Shown here piece by piece: positions 1 through 11,430 of a stretch of 51,868 bases of DNA (the stretch's first letter is position 1; every line of letters begins with the position of its first letter). The DNA comes from Thermomucor indicae-seudaticae. Taxonomy: Eukaryota > Mucoromycota > Mucoromycetes > Mucorales > Lichtheimiaceae. The position numbers and the translations under genes were made by a program. The notes under the pieces were generated by a model that saw nothing but the letters and a program-made list of their open reading frames with translations, was not told the origin of the DNA and made no database searches. The stretch covers positions 1 through 51,868 of the forward strand of contig JSYX01000219.1 in NCBI GenBank assembly GCA_000787465.1, written 5' to 3'.

Positions 1-607
1 TTTGATCGTATGTTAGCGCAAATTCGGCTTGCAGTTGATGTAAAATGTATTTCGAGTGACGCAAATGTTCAATCAATAAACAGTATGTAGCTTGCATCCT
101 GACCCAAAACAGGGAAAGCATACGTCCTACGTAAAGATGATGACTGTCTGCTACAATAGAGCGCATGACGGCAAACAAGCGGGTGGATGACTCATACAGT
201 TACAGATATCGAAGAGCGTCGCTAGAAAATTCACTAGCCTGCAAGTCACTATTGTAGAACGCAACCTAGTCGTACATGCAGGCTTTGTTCAACGACAATG
301 TCGATGTCATCCTATCCTGGCGAGACCAAGTATCTTCTCTTTCGTTGAGCACCAATAAGTGACGCATGTGTTCGTCTTTGTCCTCTGGTACGAACAGCAT
401 CCTGGTTGACAGGTATAACAGAGCGGTGTCTGATCTCTGCTTTCTGCCTTAACTATCAATCCACGAAGGAGTACTACATATCATTTGATACCAGGGGTCA
501 TCGGAATAACGAAGGAGTTTAACGGAGAAAAATCGCATTCTGAGTGGTCAAAGTCAGGCCGCCTAATTAAGCCACAAATAAGATGAGCGAAATTCATGGT
601 CGCCGGT
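1..607. other. intergenic, no gene recognised
   Basis: Left edge of the window. I read both strands and found no ORF with family resemblance, no tRNA box and no repeat. It may hold the far flank of a gene outside the window. Confidence 0.6.
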
Positions 608-681
608 GCTCTTGTGGCGCAATTGGCTAGCGCGTCTGACTGTTAATCAGGAGGTTGGTGGTTCGAGCCCACCCAGGAGCG
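608..681 (+). tRNA. tRNA-Asn (anticodon GTT)
   Basis: A 74-nt cloverleaf folds directly. The 7-bp acceptor stem pairs 608-614 with 674-680, with one T-G wobble and discriminator G at 681. The anticodon stem-loop has loop CTGTTAA with GTT at 642-644, and the T arm carries the B-box GGTTCGAGCCC. There is no intron in the anticodon loop and no encoded CCA. A run of five T at 690-694 is a normal RNA polymerase III terminator. The long ORF that starts here is an accident of the tRNA sequence. Confidence 0.97.
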
Positions 682-689
682 TGCTTCAG

Positions 690-694
690 TTTTT
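690..694 (+). terminator. Pol III T-tract after tRNA-Asn
   Basis: Five consecutive T residues nine bases after the tRNA 3' end, as expected for RNA polymerase III termination. Confidence 0.8.
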
Positions 695-971
695 GATTTC
701 TCTTGGAAGTTCTTTTTTGGTCGCGCCACATTGTTTGGAAAACGATCAAAACATGCTTTGTTTTGGCTCAAAGAGCGTGGGCAACCGAATCTGTCTGTTG
801 ATTAATAATTTGCCAATATCTTTTCTTTACCATAATCTGTCTTTTCCTTACAACTCTGGCATAGAAAGAATCAAGTTTTACAAAACGATTCCATTGGATC
901 AACTCTCTTAAGCTATTTCTACTTGTTACCTGATAGAATCAATGACCGAGCCAAAAGCTTAATAAGAATTA

Positions 972-1082
972 ATGTCGAAAAGTCTTACCTGCGGTTACTG
1001 CAGAGGACAGTTAATATCTCACAAGAAGTTAGAATGTTGGCGTTGTAATGCAGAATTCAACAAACGCTACAAATACATATAA
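972..1082 (+). CDS. possible 36-aa zinc-ribbon-like peptide
   Basis: A short ATG-to-TAA ORF encodes a basic peptide with two CxxC knuckles (CGYC at residues 7-10 and CWRC at 22-25, eleven residues apart). This is the spacing of a minimal zinc ribbon or half zinc finger. The tail is rich in Lys, Arg and Tyr. It sits alone between the tRNA and the 3' end of the pyruvate kinase gene, with no obvious splice partners. I do not recognise a family. It could be a real micropeptide, an exon of something longer, a relic, or chance. Only the cysteine pattern supports it. Confidence 0.25.
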   Translation: MSKSLTCGYCRGQLISHKKLECWRCNAEFNKRYKYI

Positions 1083-1662
1083 CCTTCCCCATGCAACCCA
1101 AGGTTTTTGAAAGAATCAACCAGCCGTCCGCCTCTGGTCTCCTTAATCTCCTAAATTCGAATCGATGATATGCAACAGGCCACGGGTAGGAAAGACTGAC
1201 CTGAAGCTTGTTGCAAGGCACGAAGACTCTACAGAACCTATTCTATTTAGTTGCTACAGGCGCTCTACGGACATATACAGGTATCCTGTTCATAGTCTTC
1301 GTCATTGAAACTTTTCTTCAGATATTTTACCAAAGACCGTCGATACTTGCATGCTTTAGAATTTGTGTAAGGATCAAATAAGCCATGTTCAACTAACTTG
1401 TACACCGTCTGTCAGAAAGTCTGCATACAGTCTGATAGCCCGATGCATAACAGGTGTATGCAGAATTTGACCGGTAATATATGCACTTGACCACGGCTAA
1501 ACAAGCTACTGCGCATACCGCATAATTTCTTTCTCATTCTCCTTTGAACAAACGTGTCGAATACGTTTTATTGTATATGATGTTGCGGGTAAACGATAAA
1601 ATAAGATGTAAACAAACTTGGGGATACGGTATGAATGCGCAATAAGATGGATTAATGCTACC
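1083..1662. other. intergenic, no gene recognised
   Basis: Sequence downstream of the pyruvate kinase stop codon, which is read leftwards. It presumably holds that gene's 3' UTR and poly(A) site. I see nothing else in it. Confidence 0.5.
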
Positions 1663-3851
1663 TTAAGGAGTGATCAGGACACGCAACGTGTTTGTGTTGC
1701 CAAGGCCACCCTTCCAGCCTTGGACAGCCACAACGGCGTCACCGTGATTGAGCAATCTAGATATAAACTTAAAAACCCGTCATACTAAAGCATCTTACAA
1801 CCGACTTACCCGTATTTAATGGCTTGTTCCATACCCCACATGATTCTGGCGTCAACGTCTTCTTGCCATGGAGCAACGTCAGCAGGGCTCAAGTGAGCAG
1901 CACTGGCGGACATGATGGAGGCAGCAGCAGAACTGCTCGCCTTGGGGTAAATGAATGGGAAGCAGCCACGGTACAGATGTACCTGACGAGCGGTCTGTGG
2001 GTTGCGGGTCACGACAATAATAGGAGCTTCGGGTCTGTATTTGGACAGTAGGCGAGCCGTGTTGCCAGATGTGGAAAGGACAATGATCGCACGAGCCTTT
2101 TGTTCATGGGCAGCACTGACAGCGGCAACTGCAACCGTCTCAGTCGTCTCCGTAGGCAAAGCGGTCAGAGATCGAAGCTCATTAAAGATGGCTGGGTAGC
2201 AAAGGACCGATTCAGCAAGCAAGCAGATATCGTGCATCGTCTTGACAGCTTCAACAGGGTAGCTGCCCTTTGCGGTTTCACCGGATAACATGACACAGTC
2301 AGCGCCATCCAATACGGCGTTGGCAACATCAGAAACCTCGGCACGAGTAGGTCTAGGGTTATACTAGTAACCACCCGATTAGTTAGCTAAACCAACGAAA
2401 AAGAAGACCATGTCTTTGAATCTGTCGACTTACAGTCATAGACTCAAGCATTTGGGTCGCACTGTTATAAAACCATTAGTCAATAGAACGGCACATATCC
2501 TGTAGATGCACTCACCAGATGACAGGCTTGCCAGCAAGGTTACACTTCTTGATCATCATCTTTTGAGCAATGAACACACGTTCCAATGGAATTTCAATAC
2601 CCATATCCTAGATTCGATGGTCAGGACCACGTTGATAATAGCCCATTCACAAGTTTTTACTTACACCACGAGCGACCATGATACCATCGGTTTCTTGCAA
2701 AATGTCATCAAAGTTCTCAACACCTTGATGGTTTTCGATCTTGGAGATAATCTTAATGTTACGACCTTCCTCACCGAGCACTTCTCGGATATCCCTGACA
2801 TCTTGGCCACGGCGGACAAATGAAGCAAAGATGAAATCCACCTTGTTCTTGACACCAAAGCGCAGATCGGCCTTGTCCTTTTCAGACAGTGCAGGAAGGT
2901 CAACGTCGGTACCGGGCAGGTTGACACCCTTGTGAGCACAGAGTTTGCCGTTGTTGCGGGCACGGACGCGAACCGAGTCTTCGGTGGTCTCAAGGACCTC
3001 AAAGGACAAGACACCGTCATCGACGTAGATCATCTTCCCAGGCTTGATGACCTTTGGAAGATTCTTGTAATCAATGTACATGACTTTGTCGTCGCAAATG
3101 TCCTTGTATTTTTCGTCCACACTGAAGATCATTTCGTGACCAGCAGAAATTGGGATCTATATGCAGGTATTAGGATTCTAGGCGACATATCCTCTTTTCT
3201 GATCCAGATCTTACCTCAATGCCATCGCGCATGTTACCCGTACGGATTTCAGGACCCTTGTTGTCTAAGGCAATAGCAACAGGACGACCGGGATACACTA
3301 CAGACAGATGCATTCAGTATGCGGATCGCCCTCACCCTGCAGACACAGACAGAAGCCCACTTACGTTCAGCGCTCTTGCGAGTGTTATCAATGACTGATT
3401 GATGATACTAGTATAAAACCATCAGGGAGTCAGTATTGTTCTTGCCCTCTCTTTGTCCCTTCGGGCTCCCCAAATTTTTCTTTGGCTTTTGCGCTTATCT
3501 CCATCTCCGCAGGGAAAAAAAATACGCCCAACCCCAAAGATTCCCGTCGATTACCGCGATTACCAGTAAACCAACCGTCTGTCAACTTACTTCGTAGCTG
3601 CCATGAGAGAAGTTCATACGGACAACGTTAAGACCAGCGTTACGAAGCTGCGTAATCATTTCGACGCTGTTGGTCTTGGGACCTTTATCCTTGGTCAGTC
3701 AAGCCCACTTTATATTGGGTTCCTGGGCCTTGCTCTTACCGATAGTGCCAATAATGCTGGTCTTACGGCCCGCGGTGGGCTCAATGTTTACGTTCATTTG
3801 TGCCACCCACTGAAGGTTGGAGGTGATCTCGGGCGTGATGGCGATTCCCAT
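1663..3851 (-). CDS. pyruvate kinase
   Basis: Final glycolytic step: phosphoenolpyruvate plus ADP to pyruvate plus ATP, cytosolic, needing K+ and Mg2+. Nine exons join in frame (3740-3851, 3591-3682, 3365-3407, 3215-3297, 2665-3156, 2516-2607, 2434-2461, 1810-2363, 1663-1756) into 529 residues, a normal fungal length. Visible signatures are [13 protein letters not shown] near the N-terminus, [22 protein letters not shown], the active-site block [17 protein letters not shown] and [15 protein letters not shown]. The C-terminal regulatory domain ends in VLITP. The start is the first ATG after a pyrimidine-rich leader, and upstream reading gives no plausible exon. Exon 7 is only 28 nt. Intron 2 (3408-3590, 183 nt) is the longest of this gene; the others are 53-70 nt. 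The neighbour to the right on the same strand is unrelated. Confidence 0.97.
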
Positions 3852-3859
3852 TTCTTTGA

Positions 3860-3929
3860 TCTATGTACAGAGAGCGTAAGGAGAAAAAGAAACAAGACGG
3901 AAAAGAGAAAGAGAGATTGGCTATTTATG
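3860..3929 (-). promoter_or_regulatory. core promoter of pyruvate kinase
   Basis: On the gene strand a TATA-like CATAAATAG lies at 3929-3921, about 70 nt upstream of the ATG. It is followed by CCAAT and then a long CT-rich stretch (about 3916-3860). That layout is typical of strongly expressed fungal glycolytic genes. Assignment is by position and composition only. Confidence 0.45.
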
Positions 3930-4634
3930 TTTGACGCGTGTCACTTTTTTCTAAAAACGCCCACGTATCGGCGCTCATATACATACAGAATCTTTCTGTT
4001 CGCGCATCTTTTTCTTTTAATGTCCTCATGTTACTCAGAAGGGTTCTTCAAATTGAATCGATGCAGATCTCAAGAAGAATATGCACTAATGAATAATCAA
4101 CGTGTGCAATTCCGTGGATTCTTTGGCACGCATCAAGCCTTGCTTCCACATCTCATCGCACGCGGAGCATCATCTAACCAATGAAATCTCGACGATTGAT
4201 CTTTTACTGGATAAGAAATCGGAATGTATATCGCAAGCAAATCTGTTGGCGTCAAGCAGAATCTAAAAGTACAACCGGCGCGAAGAGTAAAGAATGCTTT
4301 AGAAAAATGATTTTCTCGTCTAATATGAAGACAGTCGGTAGTTATATAGTAATAACAATCGCCAACGCAGTTCATCCAGACATTAATACACTGGGTGGAT
4401 CTTCCCAAGGCAAAAACCAGCAGACATGTCTGTGCTAAGCTGACTGTGGTTACGTGGCGCAGAGGTGCATTTTCTTGCGTTGCGATATTTAAATAACGCA
4501 GTAAACAACCACAATGAAACGAAAAAGACAAAAGTACAAACGGAAAAACACGCTGTTCTAAACCTGAGAATGAAAGGATATATGCATTTGGGGGGAATTA
4601 TTTACAATCGCAAGATCTGCGATAAACATAAACT
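3930..4634. other. intergenic between CM1-protein gene and pyruvate kinase
   Basis: About 0.7 kb between the 3' end of the coiled-coil gene and the promoter of pyruvate kinase, both read leftwards. ORFs here show no family resemblance and no splice connection to pyruvate kinase. Confidence 0.5.
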
Positions 4635-7600
4635 CTATCGAGAGCTCATAATGGAATTAGCCCTCCTGCGTGAACCAACTTGCATGTCTTCTGCCGCTTG
4701 ACGCAACAGAGCATTCGCCATTGCAGAATCTCTTTCCTTTGTGTTCTACAGGACTCAACATAAGTAAGACACTGTTGAAGATCCGGGATATACAGCTATT
4801 ATCACCTCTAGTCGTTCAAACAGCTTGGTAATCATACTGTTACGTCTCAGTAACAGCTCTTCAAGCTGCTTCTTTTTCTCCAGTGCCTCTGAGTACAATT
4901 CATCTAATTTCTGTGCTCGAGCGCTCTCTCGCTGTAGCGCTCTATCTTTATCTTCAAGTTCACGTTGCAGCTCCTGATTCAGCTTGGTCAGGATTTGGTT
5001 TGCTTGGGGTATACGACTGTTGTGCTTTTGCTTTTTTTTTTTTTGTTTAGCTTGATTGCCTCTATAGCGCGGGAACAAGCCATACCTCATGCGATCGTTG
5101 ATACTGATCCAGCAAGTCATTCAATAATCCATTCTTAAGGCTTGCGCTTTCCAGCCTTTGCTGCAGTATTCGTTTAGCATTCAGAGCTTCATTGAGTTTT
5201 TCATTAGCGAGTTTCCTGTCTTTCTTTAGCTGTTCTTCTGTTTCTCGCAACCGCTCTTGTAAATCAGTCATTTTGGCTTGCCACTCCTCCTCTGCTTCGA
5301 TCATACGGTTGCCCAATTGCTGCATGAAACATTGTAATAAGTTTTTGCACTCCAAAATCAAGCAAGCAAAATAGAGAGGACTTCACCTCTTTAATGTCTG
5401 CCAAGTCTTGTTCGTATGCTTCAGCAGCATCTCGAGCACCCGCGATACTTTCCTTCAGTTGAAGCTCTAGACTAGCCAACAGTGCATCCTTTCGCTGCAG
5501 CAACTCTGTCGATGCCGAAAGCTTTTCTTCCAATTCTTTGATCTCTTCTTGATAAAGCTCTTTTTCGCGCTGCATAGCATCCGTTTGCGCTTCGAGATGG
5601 TCTTCAAGGGTTGCGATCCGTACATCTCGCTCACGCATATCTTGCTCAAACTCCTGGAGACGACTTTCCAGCCCTTTCAGGTCTTCTTCGTAACGTGCCT
5701 TTGCCTCCTTGGCTTCTTCTATAATCATTTCCAATTCACGTTCTCGCTCTTTGATCGCCGCGTCTTTCTCTTCTATAGTCAATTCCAACTGTGCAAGGTG
5801 CTCTTCAAACGCAACCATGTCGTTCTCCTCTCGGATACGTCTTTCATACTTTGCCAGCTGTTCTTCTTTCTCCTGCAGCTCTCGTTCCAACCGCTCAATC
5901 TCCTGGTTGTAGTGGTTACGGACGCTTAGTCTCATCTGGTTTTCAAGCCGCTGCTCCAGCTCTTCTACTAAAGCGTCCTTTTCTTGGTCCTGCGCTTCCA
6001 GCTTTTCAGCGCGCGCCATGATCTGATATTATTATCAGTACGTGCCATGCCGAACAGATGCCCTTGTTTTTACCTTAATCACTCGCGACTCCAAGGCAGC
6101 AAAATCCTGTTCGCGCTGCTCTATCTCAGCTTCCAGTCTTCTAACTTGGTCCTTGTGCGTGTATTTCATTTCCTTCAGCTCGCGTCGCAAGCTATCGATA
6201 ACGGTAAGATGATTGGCATTTTCGGCGCGAAGGTCTTCTATCGTCTCCAATAATTCGGCTACATCATCAGATTCTGCCGCCTCTTGGTCACGACGGCTTT
6301 GATAAGCGGCCAATTCGCGACGAAGCTGTTCGCACTGTGCAATTTTGTTGCGCAGTTGTTGTTTCGCATCATGCAGTGATCTGACGAGTTCATCCATATT
6401 ATTATGCACTTTATCCAACTCTTTATTTTTCGCCAGCAGTTGTGAGACAACTTCTGTATTGCGTTCCCGAAGTCGACCAATATCCTACAGGTATCATTTC
6501 TCAGCCGGGTCTTCTTCTTTAAAGGCTCGATGAGTGACAAACAAACCTCTTGCAGTTCATAATTTGCCTTTTGGTAACGCTCCGCTTTCGATACCAACGC
6601 ATCACGATCGGCTAGCAATGACTTCACCAGAGAACTATTATCGCTAGTAGAGGCATGACTTAATGATGAACGTGAATTCAGTTTCGATTCGTTCTCTTCG
6701 CGTAAGCGTTGTATTGTCTGATTCTGCTTTTCAATCACTTGTTTCGCCTGCAGCCATTCCTTTTTATACATTTCTGCCTCGCTGGCCGCATCCTTATTAA
6801 GTGACAGCTTCTGATGATTGACCCAATAGTCGTTCTCTTCGTCGTTGTTGTTATCGTCAACGTACCGACTACCGCTACTTCTGCTGTTGCTTCTACTGAG
6901 TCGCAGAGCACCCACGAGAGGACTCGAATTTCGGGAAGATCGGACCGACGCACGCAGCTTTGCATTCTCTGTCTGCATGTCTGCTACCATCTGCTGAAGA
7001 CGCTCATTCTCTTCTCGATACTGAGCAGAATTCGCCAACGCTGCATTATATTCAGCCCGTTCCTCTTCAGACATGCCATGTTGCTTTGTACAAGGTTGGT
7101 TTGCCCGATGTAAAAGGTTCACTGTTGAATTCAGCTCCAGTATCATCTTTTTATATTTTTTCAATTCTTGTGTAAGCGTTTCAATATGCTTCTTGAGATC
7201 TTCGTTCTGTATAATTGGAAAAAGGTACATGAGCGTTGCAGCGAATTTTTCAGTTGATAGTTATTCTGTATTGCTAACCTCTTCCAAGACTTCGCCGACC
7301 CTATCGGATGTCAGCTTCTCCAGATAATTGATTTTCATTTTCAGGTTAAAGTTTTCTTTGTAGAGTCTATCAATGGTCTAAGAATATATCATTGAATGAA
7401 TGGGAAACATGGGGTGTGGGCTGTGGATGGCCATGCAAACAACGCGAGTAGTACCTTTCCTTGCTCCTTGAGAGTTAGCGTAGTCGACTTTGCCTGATTC
7501 TCCTTTTTACTACTTATTTTGTCGTCATGCTTGTCTCGTCGATCCTTTGCATTATTAGCGTTAGCTGGACTGATGGAAGTAGACAGGTTGGCGTCGGCGA

Positions 7601-7925
7601 CGGATAATAGATCGAGTTGAAGTTCGAGTCGACTTTCCTGATCGAACAAACTTGAATAGTCAGTCAGGAGACCATGAGCTGCGGGAGGAGGAAGAGGAGG
7701 TTGTAATGAGGACGGTTGGGATTGAAGACCACCTGGGGACTTTACTTGGTCAGGTACTGAAGTTGGTATATCGTCCGAAGGCTGCAGTGGAGGTGAATCG
7801 TCTAGCATATCGTAACTTTTGCCGTCCATGAGGGATAGCTTAGTCAATGAGAGCTCTGTCGGAAACTGCAGCTGGTCGCTGCTTCCGCCATCAACGGAAG
7901 GCGACAAGCTACGATGAGGTAGCAT
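4635..7925 (-). CDS. CM1-motif coiled-coil microtubule organiser (centrosomin/Mto1/Pcp1 type)
   Basis: Eight exons (7455-7925, 7279-7377, 6547-7206, 6074-6484, 5387-6022, 5086-5319, 4806-about 5024, 4635-4745) give about 946 residues. The N-terminal 150 residues are Ser/Pro-rich and disordered. The exon 1/2 junction then spells a CM1 (Cnn_1N) motif: LTLKEQGK joined to TIDRLYKENFNLKMKINYLE. In the family this motif binds and activates the gamma-tubulin complex at spindle pole bodies or cytoplasmic MTOCs. Most of the rest is Glu/Arg/Lys heptad coiled coil, with a basic Ser-rich stretch near residues 285-310 and a basic tail RRRANSIMSSR. The first in-frame ATG is at 7925, but the frame stays open to an acceptor-like TTTAG at 7953-7957, so an upstream exon is possible. 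The acceptor of exon 7 (5024 or 5030) is ambiguous because the intron ends in an A-rich run. Assignment rests on CM1; Mto1 versus Pcp1 type cannot be decided here. Confidence 0.85.
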
Positions 7926-9782
7926 GGATGCGTAGTCCAAAGTTTTATCAAGCTAAATGAGCGACCTGCGTATTACAGCTGGCTGGCCAAAAGCGACTTT
8001 TCCTTTTGCAAAGAGAAAGAGGGGACGAAAAATGGGGATCAGCCCGTTTCGCACCAATTTTTCATGCAGTTACAGAGCTTTCCCTGTGACAATGAACACA
8101 AAGAAAATTCCAATGACCATAATGTACTCCTCGTGCTAAACTCTGTATAGTCAAAATGCAAAGAAATACACCAAGTCAAACACGACGTGGAAGACAAGAC
8201 ATTTGCTAGCGGACACAGCATGACGACGTGCAATGTCAGTGGTCAAGGCAAATCTGTTTCATTGCGCTCTTTATGTCTTCGATGACGCAATTCAGGCAAG
8301 GCAAGCCCCATCATTTACAAACAAAAAACAGCGGATTCCGTGTTTAGTTCTTTGCTAGTTCTTTGCCCCAGTGAACGACATAGTGTTAAGTCATATAACC
8401 TGTCGCCTTGTATGACAGGATGTCCTATGCTTTGCGACGCCTGGTTGGAGAAGAGGCACTGATATGGACCTGTGCATGAAAGATCGTCATAACATATAGC
8501 CGGTTTATTTCAAAATGCAGTATCATTGTACCTGGTAATTTCCCACAGCATGAAAACTTTGACTACCACGGACTTCAACAGATCATTTGGTACTCTGCTA
8601 CTGCGCAATAGGGCCATATGATATCTGTACCAAGATCTACAGGACCGGCGCCCGGTACCATACCCATGAAAACTTACTTTTTTCTTTCTTGCGATTCAAC
8701 AGCCTTTCTTTACATGATGGCCTTGAACCTGTAAAAGGTTGCTCAAGGCGAGTAAAGAGGCGCGGCTGTACGGCACAAATGGTTTGGCTGTGGAATGAGT
8801 CGAGCCAAGACATATCAAGAACGATGCGGATCGTGAAGGCAGACAGATGTCATCACATGAGTGGGAAAGTGATTTGGTCAGCAGAGGGATGCGGTCCTCT
8901 AGCCATACCGATTGGGACAGGATACCTTATTAAAAGCAAACGATCATAGAACATGGTTACTGTTCACTGATTACGAAGAACGACCATGACTTCTTGCACG
9001 AACAGCGCGTATTCCGCGGTTGGGCGTATGATCGTGACGAAAAGAGTTACTAAAACCGTCAAGTTGATAGGTGCAAAACCTTGAAATTCAAATCCGCCTT
9101 GGTTACTTTATCCTTTTTAGCATCATGGGATCGCTTGAAAAGATCTGCCGGATTTCTGTAATCAGGTACAACGGGCTTTGATTGTCCTGCGGCGATAATG
9201 CGTTTTTTGGGACAAAAATGGGTTGCACTAGCCGATAAATGACATTTGGAACTTGGATGGAAGATGTACAAGCCCAACCTAAAGTATAAAAATAATCTTA
9301 GGAGAATGACCTTCTAAAACACATTGAAAGACGCCAAGCAAAGCTCCACAGTCAGTTTCCGATTTAACAGACCGTCGACACCATTCATTGTATGTAGGTC
9401 GTACCGGAAGTGTCCATATATCCCGACATTTCAAGATGTCCATGGCTGAAAAGAAAACCTGAAACGTCGAATGAACTCAGCAATGCCTATTGTTTCCATG
9501 TCTGAGTGTGGAATTGAAGCAAACTCGAAAACACGGCTTCCCCTGACAATCGGCTATAAAGATGCAGATGTATGCATGATGAGTTCGTCCCCAACAGTAG
9601 CTTCCCAATTTGTGTTCCTTTATTATTATCATGTACCGTTCCGTGGGCCGTTACGCCGGTACAGGGAGTCTAAACCTTTTCGGATGTCTGTGACACCATC
9701 CAAGTTCATTCCGATTGTCCCCTCTGTTCATTCGTTGTATGACAATTTCTGTATCAATTGGTCCGCGCATAACTTGTGTTGT

Positions 9783-9843
9783 TTATAAGGCGCCCTTTTT
9801 CCCTCTCTTCCTCCCCTCTTTCTTTCTTTCTTTCTTCCCAAAC
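9783..9843 (+). promoter_or_regulatory. TATA-like element and CT-rich leader of the bHLH gene
   Basis: TTATAA at about 9783-9788 is followed by an uninterrupted pyrimidine-rich tract, including 4.5 copies of CTTT at 9818-9836, and then the start codon at 9844. This is a classic fungal core promoter and 5' UTR composition. Confidence 0.45.
9818..9836 (+). repeat. (CTTT)n microsatellite
   Basis: About 4.5 perfect copies of CTTT directly upstream of the bHLH start codon. Confidence 0.85.
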
Positions 9844-10944
9844 ATGATAAATCCTTCAAGTCGTCTAACCAATCCGACGTCCTATCACATCCAGCAAATG
9901 CGTTTCAAAGAACAACAGCTCGACCCTCCGCAAATGATAGATAATCCCCACATCATCTTTGCTCAGCAGCAAAAAGAGAGCTCACCTAACCTTTCGGATC
10001 TCGATTACTCTGAGCTTACCACCACATCGTCTGTGAGTGGAATCGCAGCAACAGATTTGCCTCCGCGATCGCCTACTACTCTGCATAACCGTTTATCCCA
10101 CATTCCCCATGATCCGCAAGAATATCTGTACGACCACCAACAATACTACGATCGCAACAAGCGACTGTCTTCTTCTTCGTCTGGCATTGCTGAATACAAC
10201 AATATGATGTACTTTTCTCCTTCTCCATCGTCATCCATTGATCAGCGATACTACTACAAGTCATCGGGCCCATTCGCATCAGTGAGTGCCCCTGCCAATA
10301 TTGGACATAGCCACATGGTTGGGGACTCGGTACCGACTACTACTACTGCTGAACAAGGCGCCGCAGCCATGAACAGCAACAACCGGTTTGTGGCGACACA
10401 TGACTACCACCAAAGACCCTTTGACCAATATCAAGCCGCCATGATGTCTGGGAGAACTACTGCCGTGGACAAAAATGAAGCATACGAGGATGATTTTGCC
10501 GCACAAGCAAAGTAAGTTGTTTTCACTCTATCCCCTTCTTTGTGTCATTTCGTATTTATACATGTCTTTAGTCTGCAAGCCATTATGGAAAAACGACGAC
10601 GCCGTCGCGAATCGCATAATGCCGGTAAATAATAATAATCTTAATTTTTATAATTTTCCCATACCCACACACGCATTTATGTAGTGGAAAGACGTCGTCG
10701 TGATAATATCAATGAACGTATACAGGAGCTCGGCACGCTGTTACCTGAATCCATGACGGCCGAAGAAGGCGGGGTCGCACGGTTGAACAAAGGAACGATC
10801 TTACGCAAAAGCGTGGAACAAATACGAATGTTGCAAAGAGATCTTCGTGAATACCAACAACGAGTACAAGAATTGGAAGAAATGTTGCGTGAACTCGGTC
10901 GACAAAACCTGAAAACTCATCGCTCTCAGCAACGTCAAGCCTAA
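9844..10944 (+). CDS. bHLH-leucine zipper transcription factor, MiT/TFE-like
   Basis: Three exons (9844-10511, 10572-10624, 10685-10944) encode about 326 residues. The first 222 are low-complexity, rich in Ser, Thr, Gln, Tyr and Asn, as in activation or regulatory regions. The basic region crosses the last two introns: [20 protein letters not shown], then helix 1 [12 protein letters not shown], a loop, and helix 2 [20 protein letters not shown] running into a short Leu/Gln-rich coiled coil. The His-Asn-x-x-Glu-Arg-Arg-Arg-Arg-x-Asn-Ile-Asn pattern and ELGTLLP closely resemble MITF/TFEB and suggest binding to CACGTG/CATGTG E-boxes as a dimer. The target pathway cannot be told from the sequence. 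The start ATG is the first after the CT-rich leader. Confidence 0.9.
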
Positions 10945-11430
10945 ATGACAGATAGTTTTCTTGTACAGTATTTTCTTGTTTGCTTTGTTTGTTCATTGTT
11001 TGTCCAAACCAGCCCACCCCCTTATTCCCGTGAGTATCTGTTTACCACCCCTTTCTTCTTTATACATATTATTGCCCTTATATATATTATATATACATAT
11101 CTACGTTTACTCTTTGTTCATACATCATAACTTGGAACAATTCTTGATACAGAAGCAGGATTAGATGGCATGCGCCTTATAGATGCTTTATTTCAGGCAC
11201 AGAATCGAGTCAAAGCGAAGTGCCTTTCAAGTCTTCTACAGACTACGCGGTTTTTGCGAGGAGCCTCAAACAAATCCTCCGTGGATCAACACTGTGACCA
11301 GATCAAAAACCGCCGCAGAAAAAGCGGCCTGATTTCCACTCGCCTCAAAAATTTGAAGGAGCAGATATACCTCGACAATGACAGGTCAATAGATCAGACA
11401 TGCGGTAAAATTAATGGCGTGCTCAATGTT
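10945..11430. other. intergenic with AT-rich tract
   Basis: Between the bHLH stop and the Gir2-like start. It has an AT dinucleotide-rich stretch at about 11077-11101 and no ORF with family resemblance except the extension of the next exon upstream of its chosen ATG. Confidence 0.5.

Larger units (their letters stand above)
7958..9843. other. long divergent intergenic region
   Basis: About 1.9 kb between the left-reading CM1 gene and the right-reading bHLH gene, and likely regulatory for both. A 120-codon frame at 8587-8949 starts with TTG and has no recognisable motif. On the minus strand at 9060-9290 a Lys-rich stretch flanked by splice-like sites looks faintly coding (see findings). Nothing else was identified. 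Confidence 0.45.

Noticed and set aside
606..911. 101-codon ORF overlapping the tRNA
   Set aside because: Its first 25 codons are the tRNA-Asn gene; the rest has no motif. The tRNA explains the sequence.
4133..4531. Minus-strand ORF upstream of pyruvate kinase as an extra N-terminal exon
   Set aside because: No donor joins it to the pyruvate kinase first exon in frame, the peptide does not resemble any pyruvate kinase N-terminus, and a good promoter lies in between.
5549..5929. 126-codon plus-strand ORF rich in Phe and Leu, resembling a membrane protein
   Set aside because: It is the antisense shadow of the Glu/Lys-rich coiled coil of the CM1 protein; such coils give Phe/Leu/Ser-rich antisense frames.
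8587..8949. 120-codon ORF in the region upstream of the bHLH gene
   Set aside because: Starts with TTG, has no recognisable domain, and has no plausible splice context.
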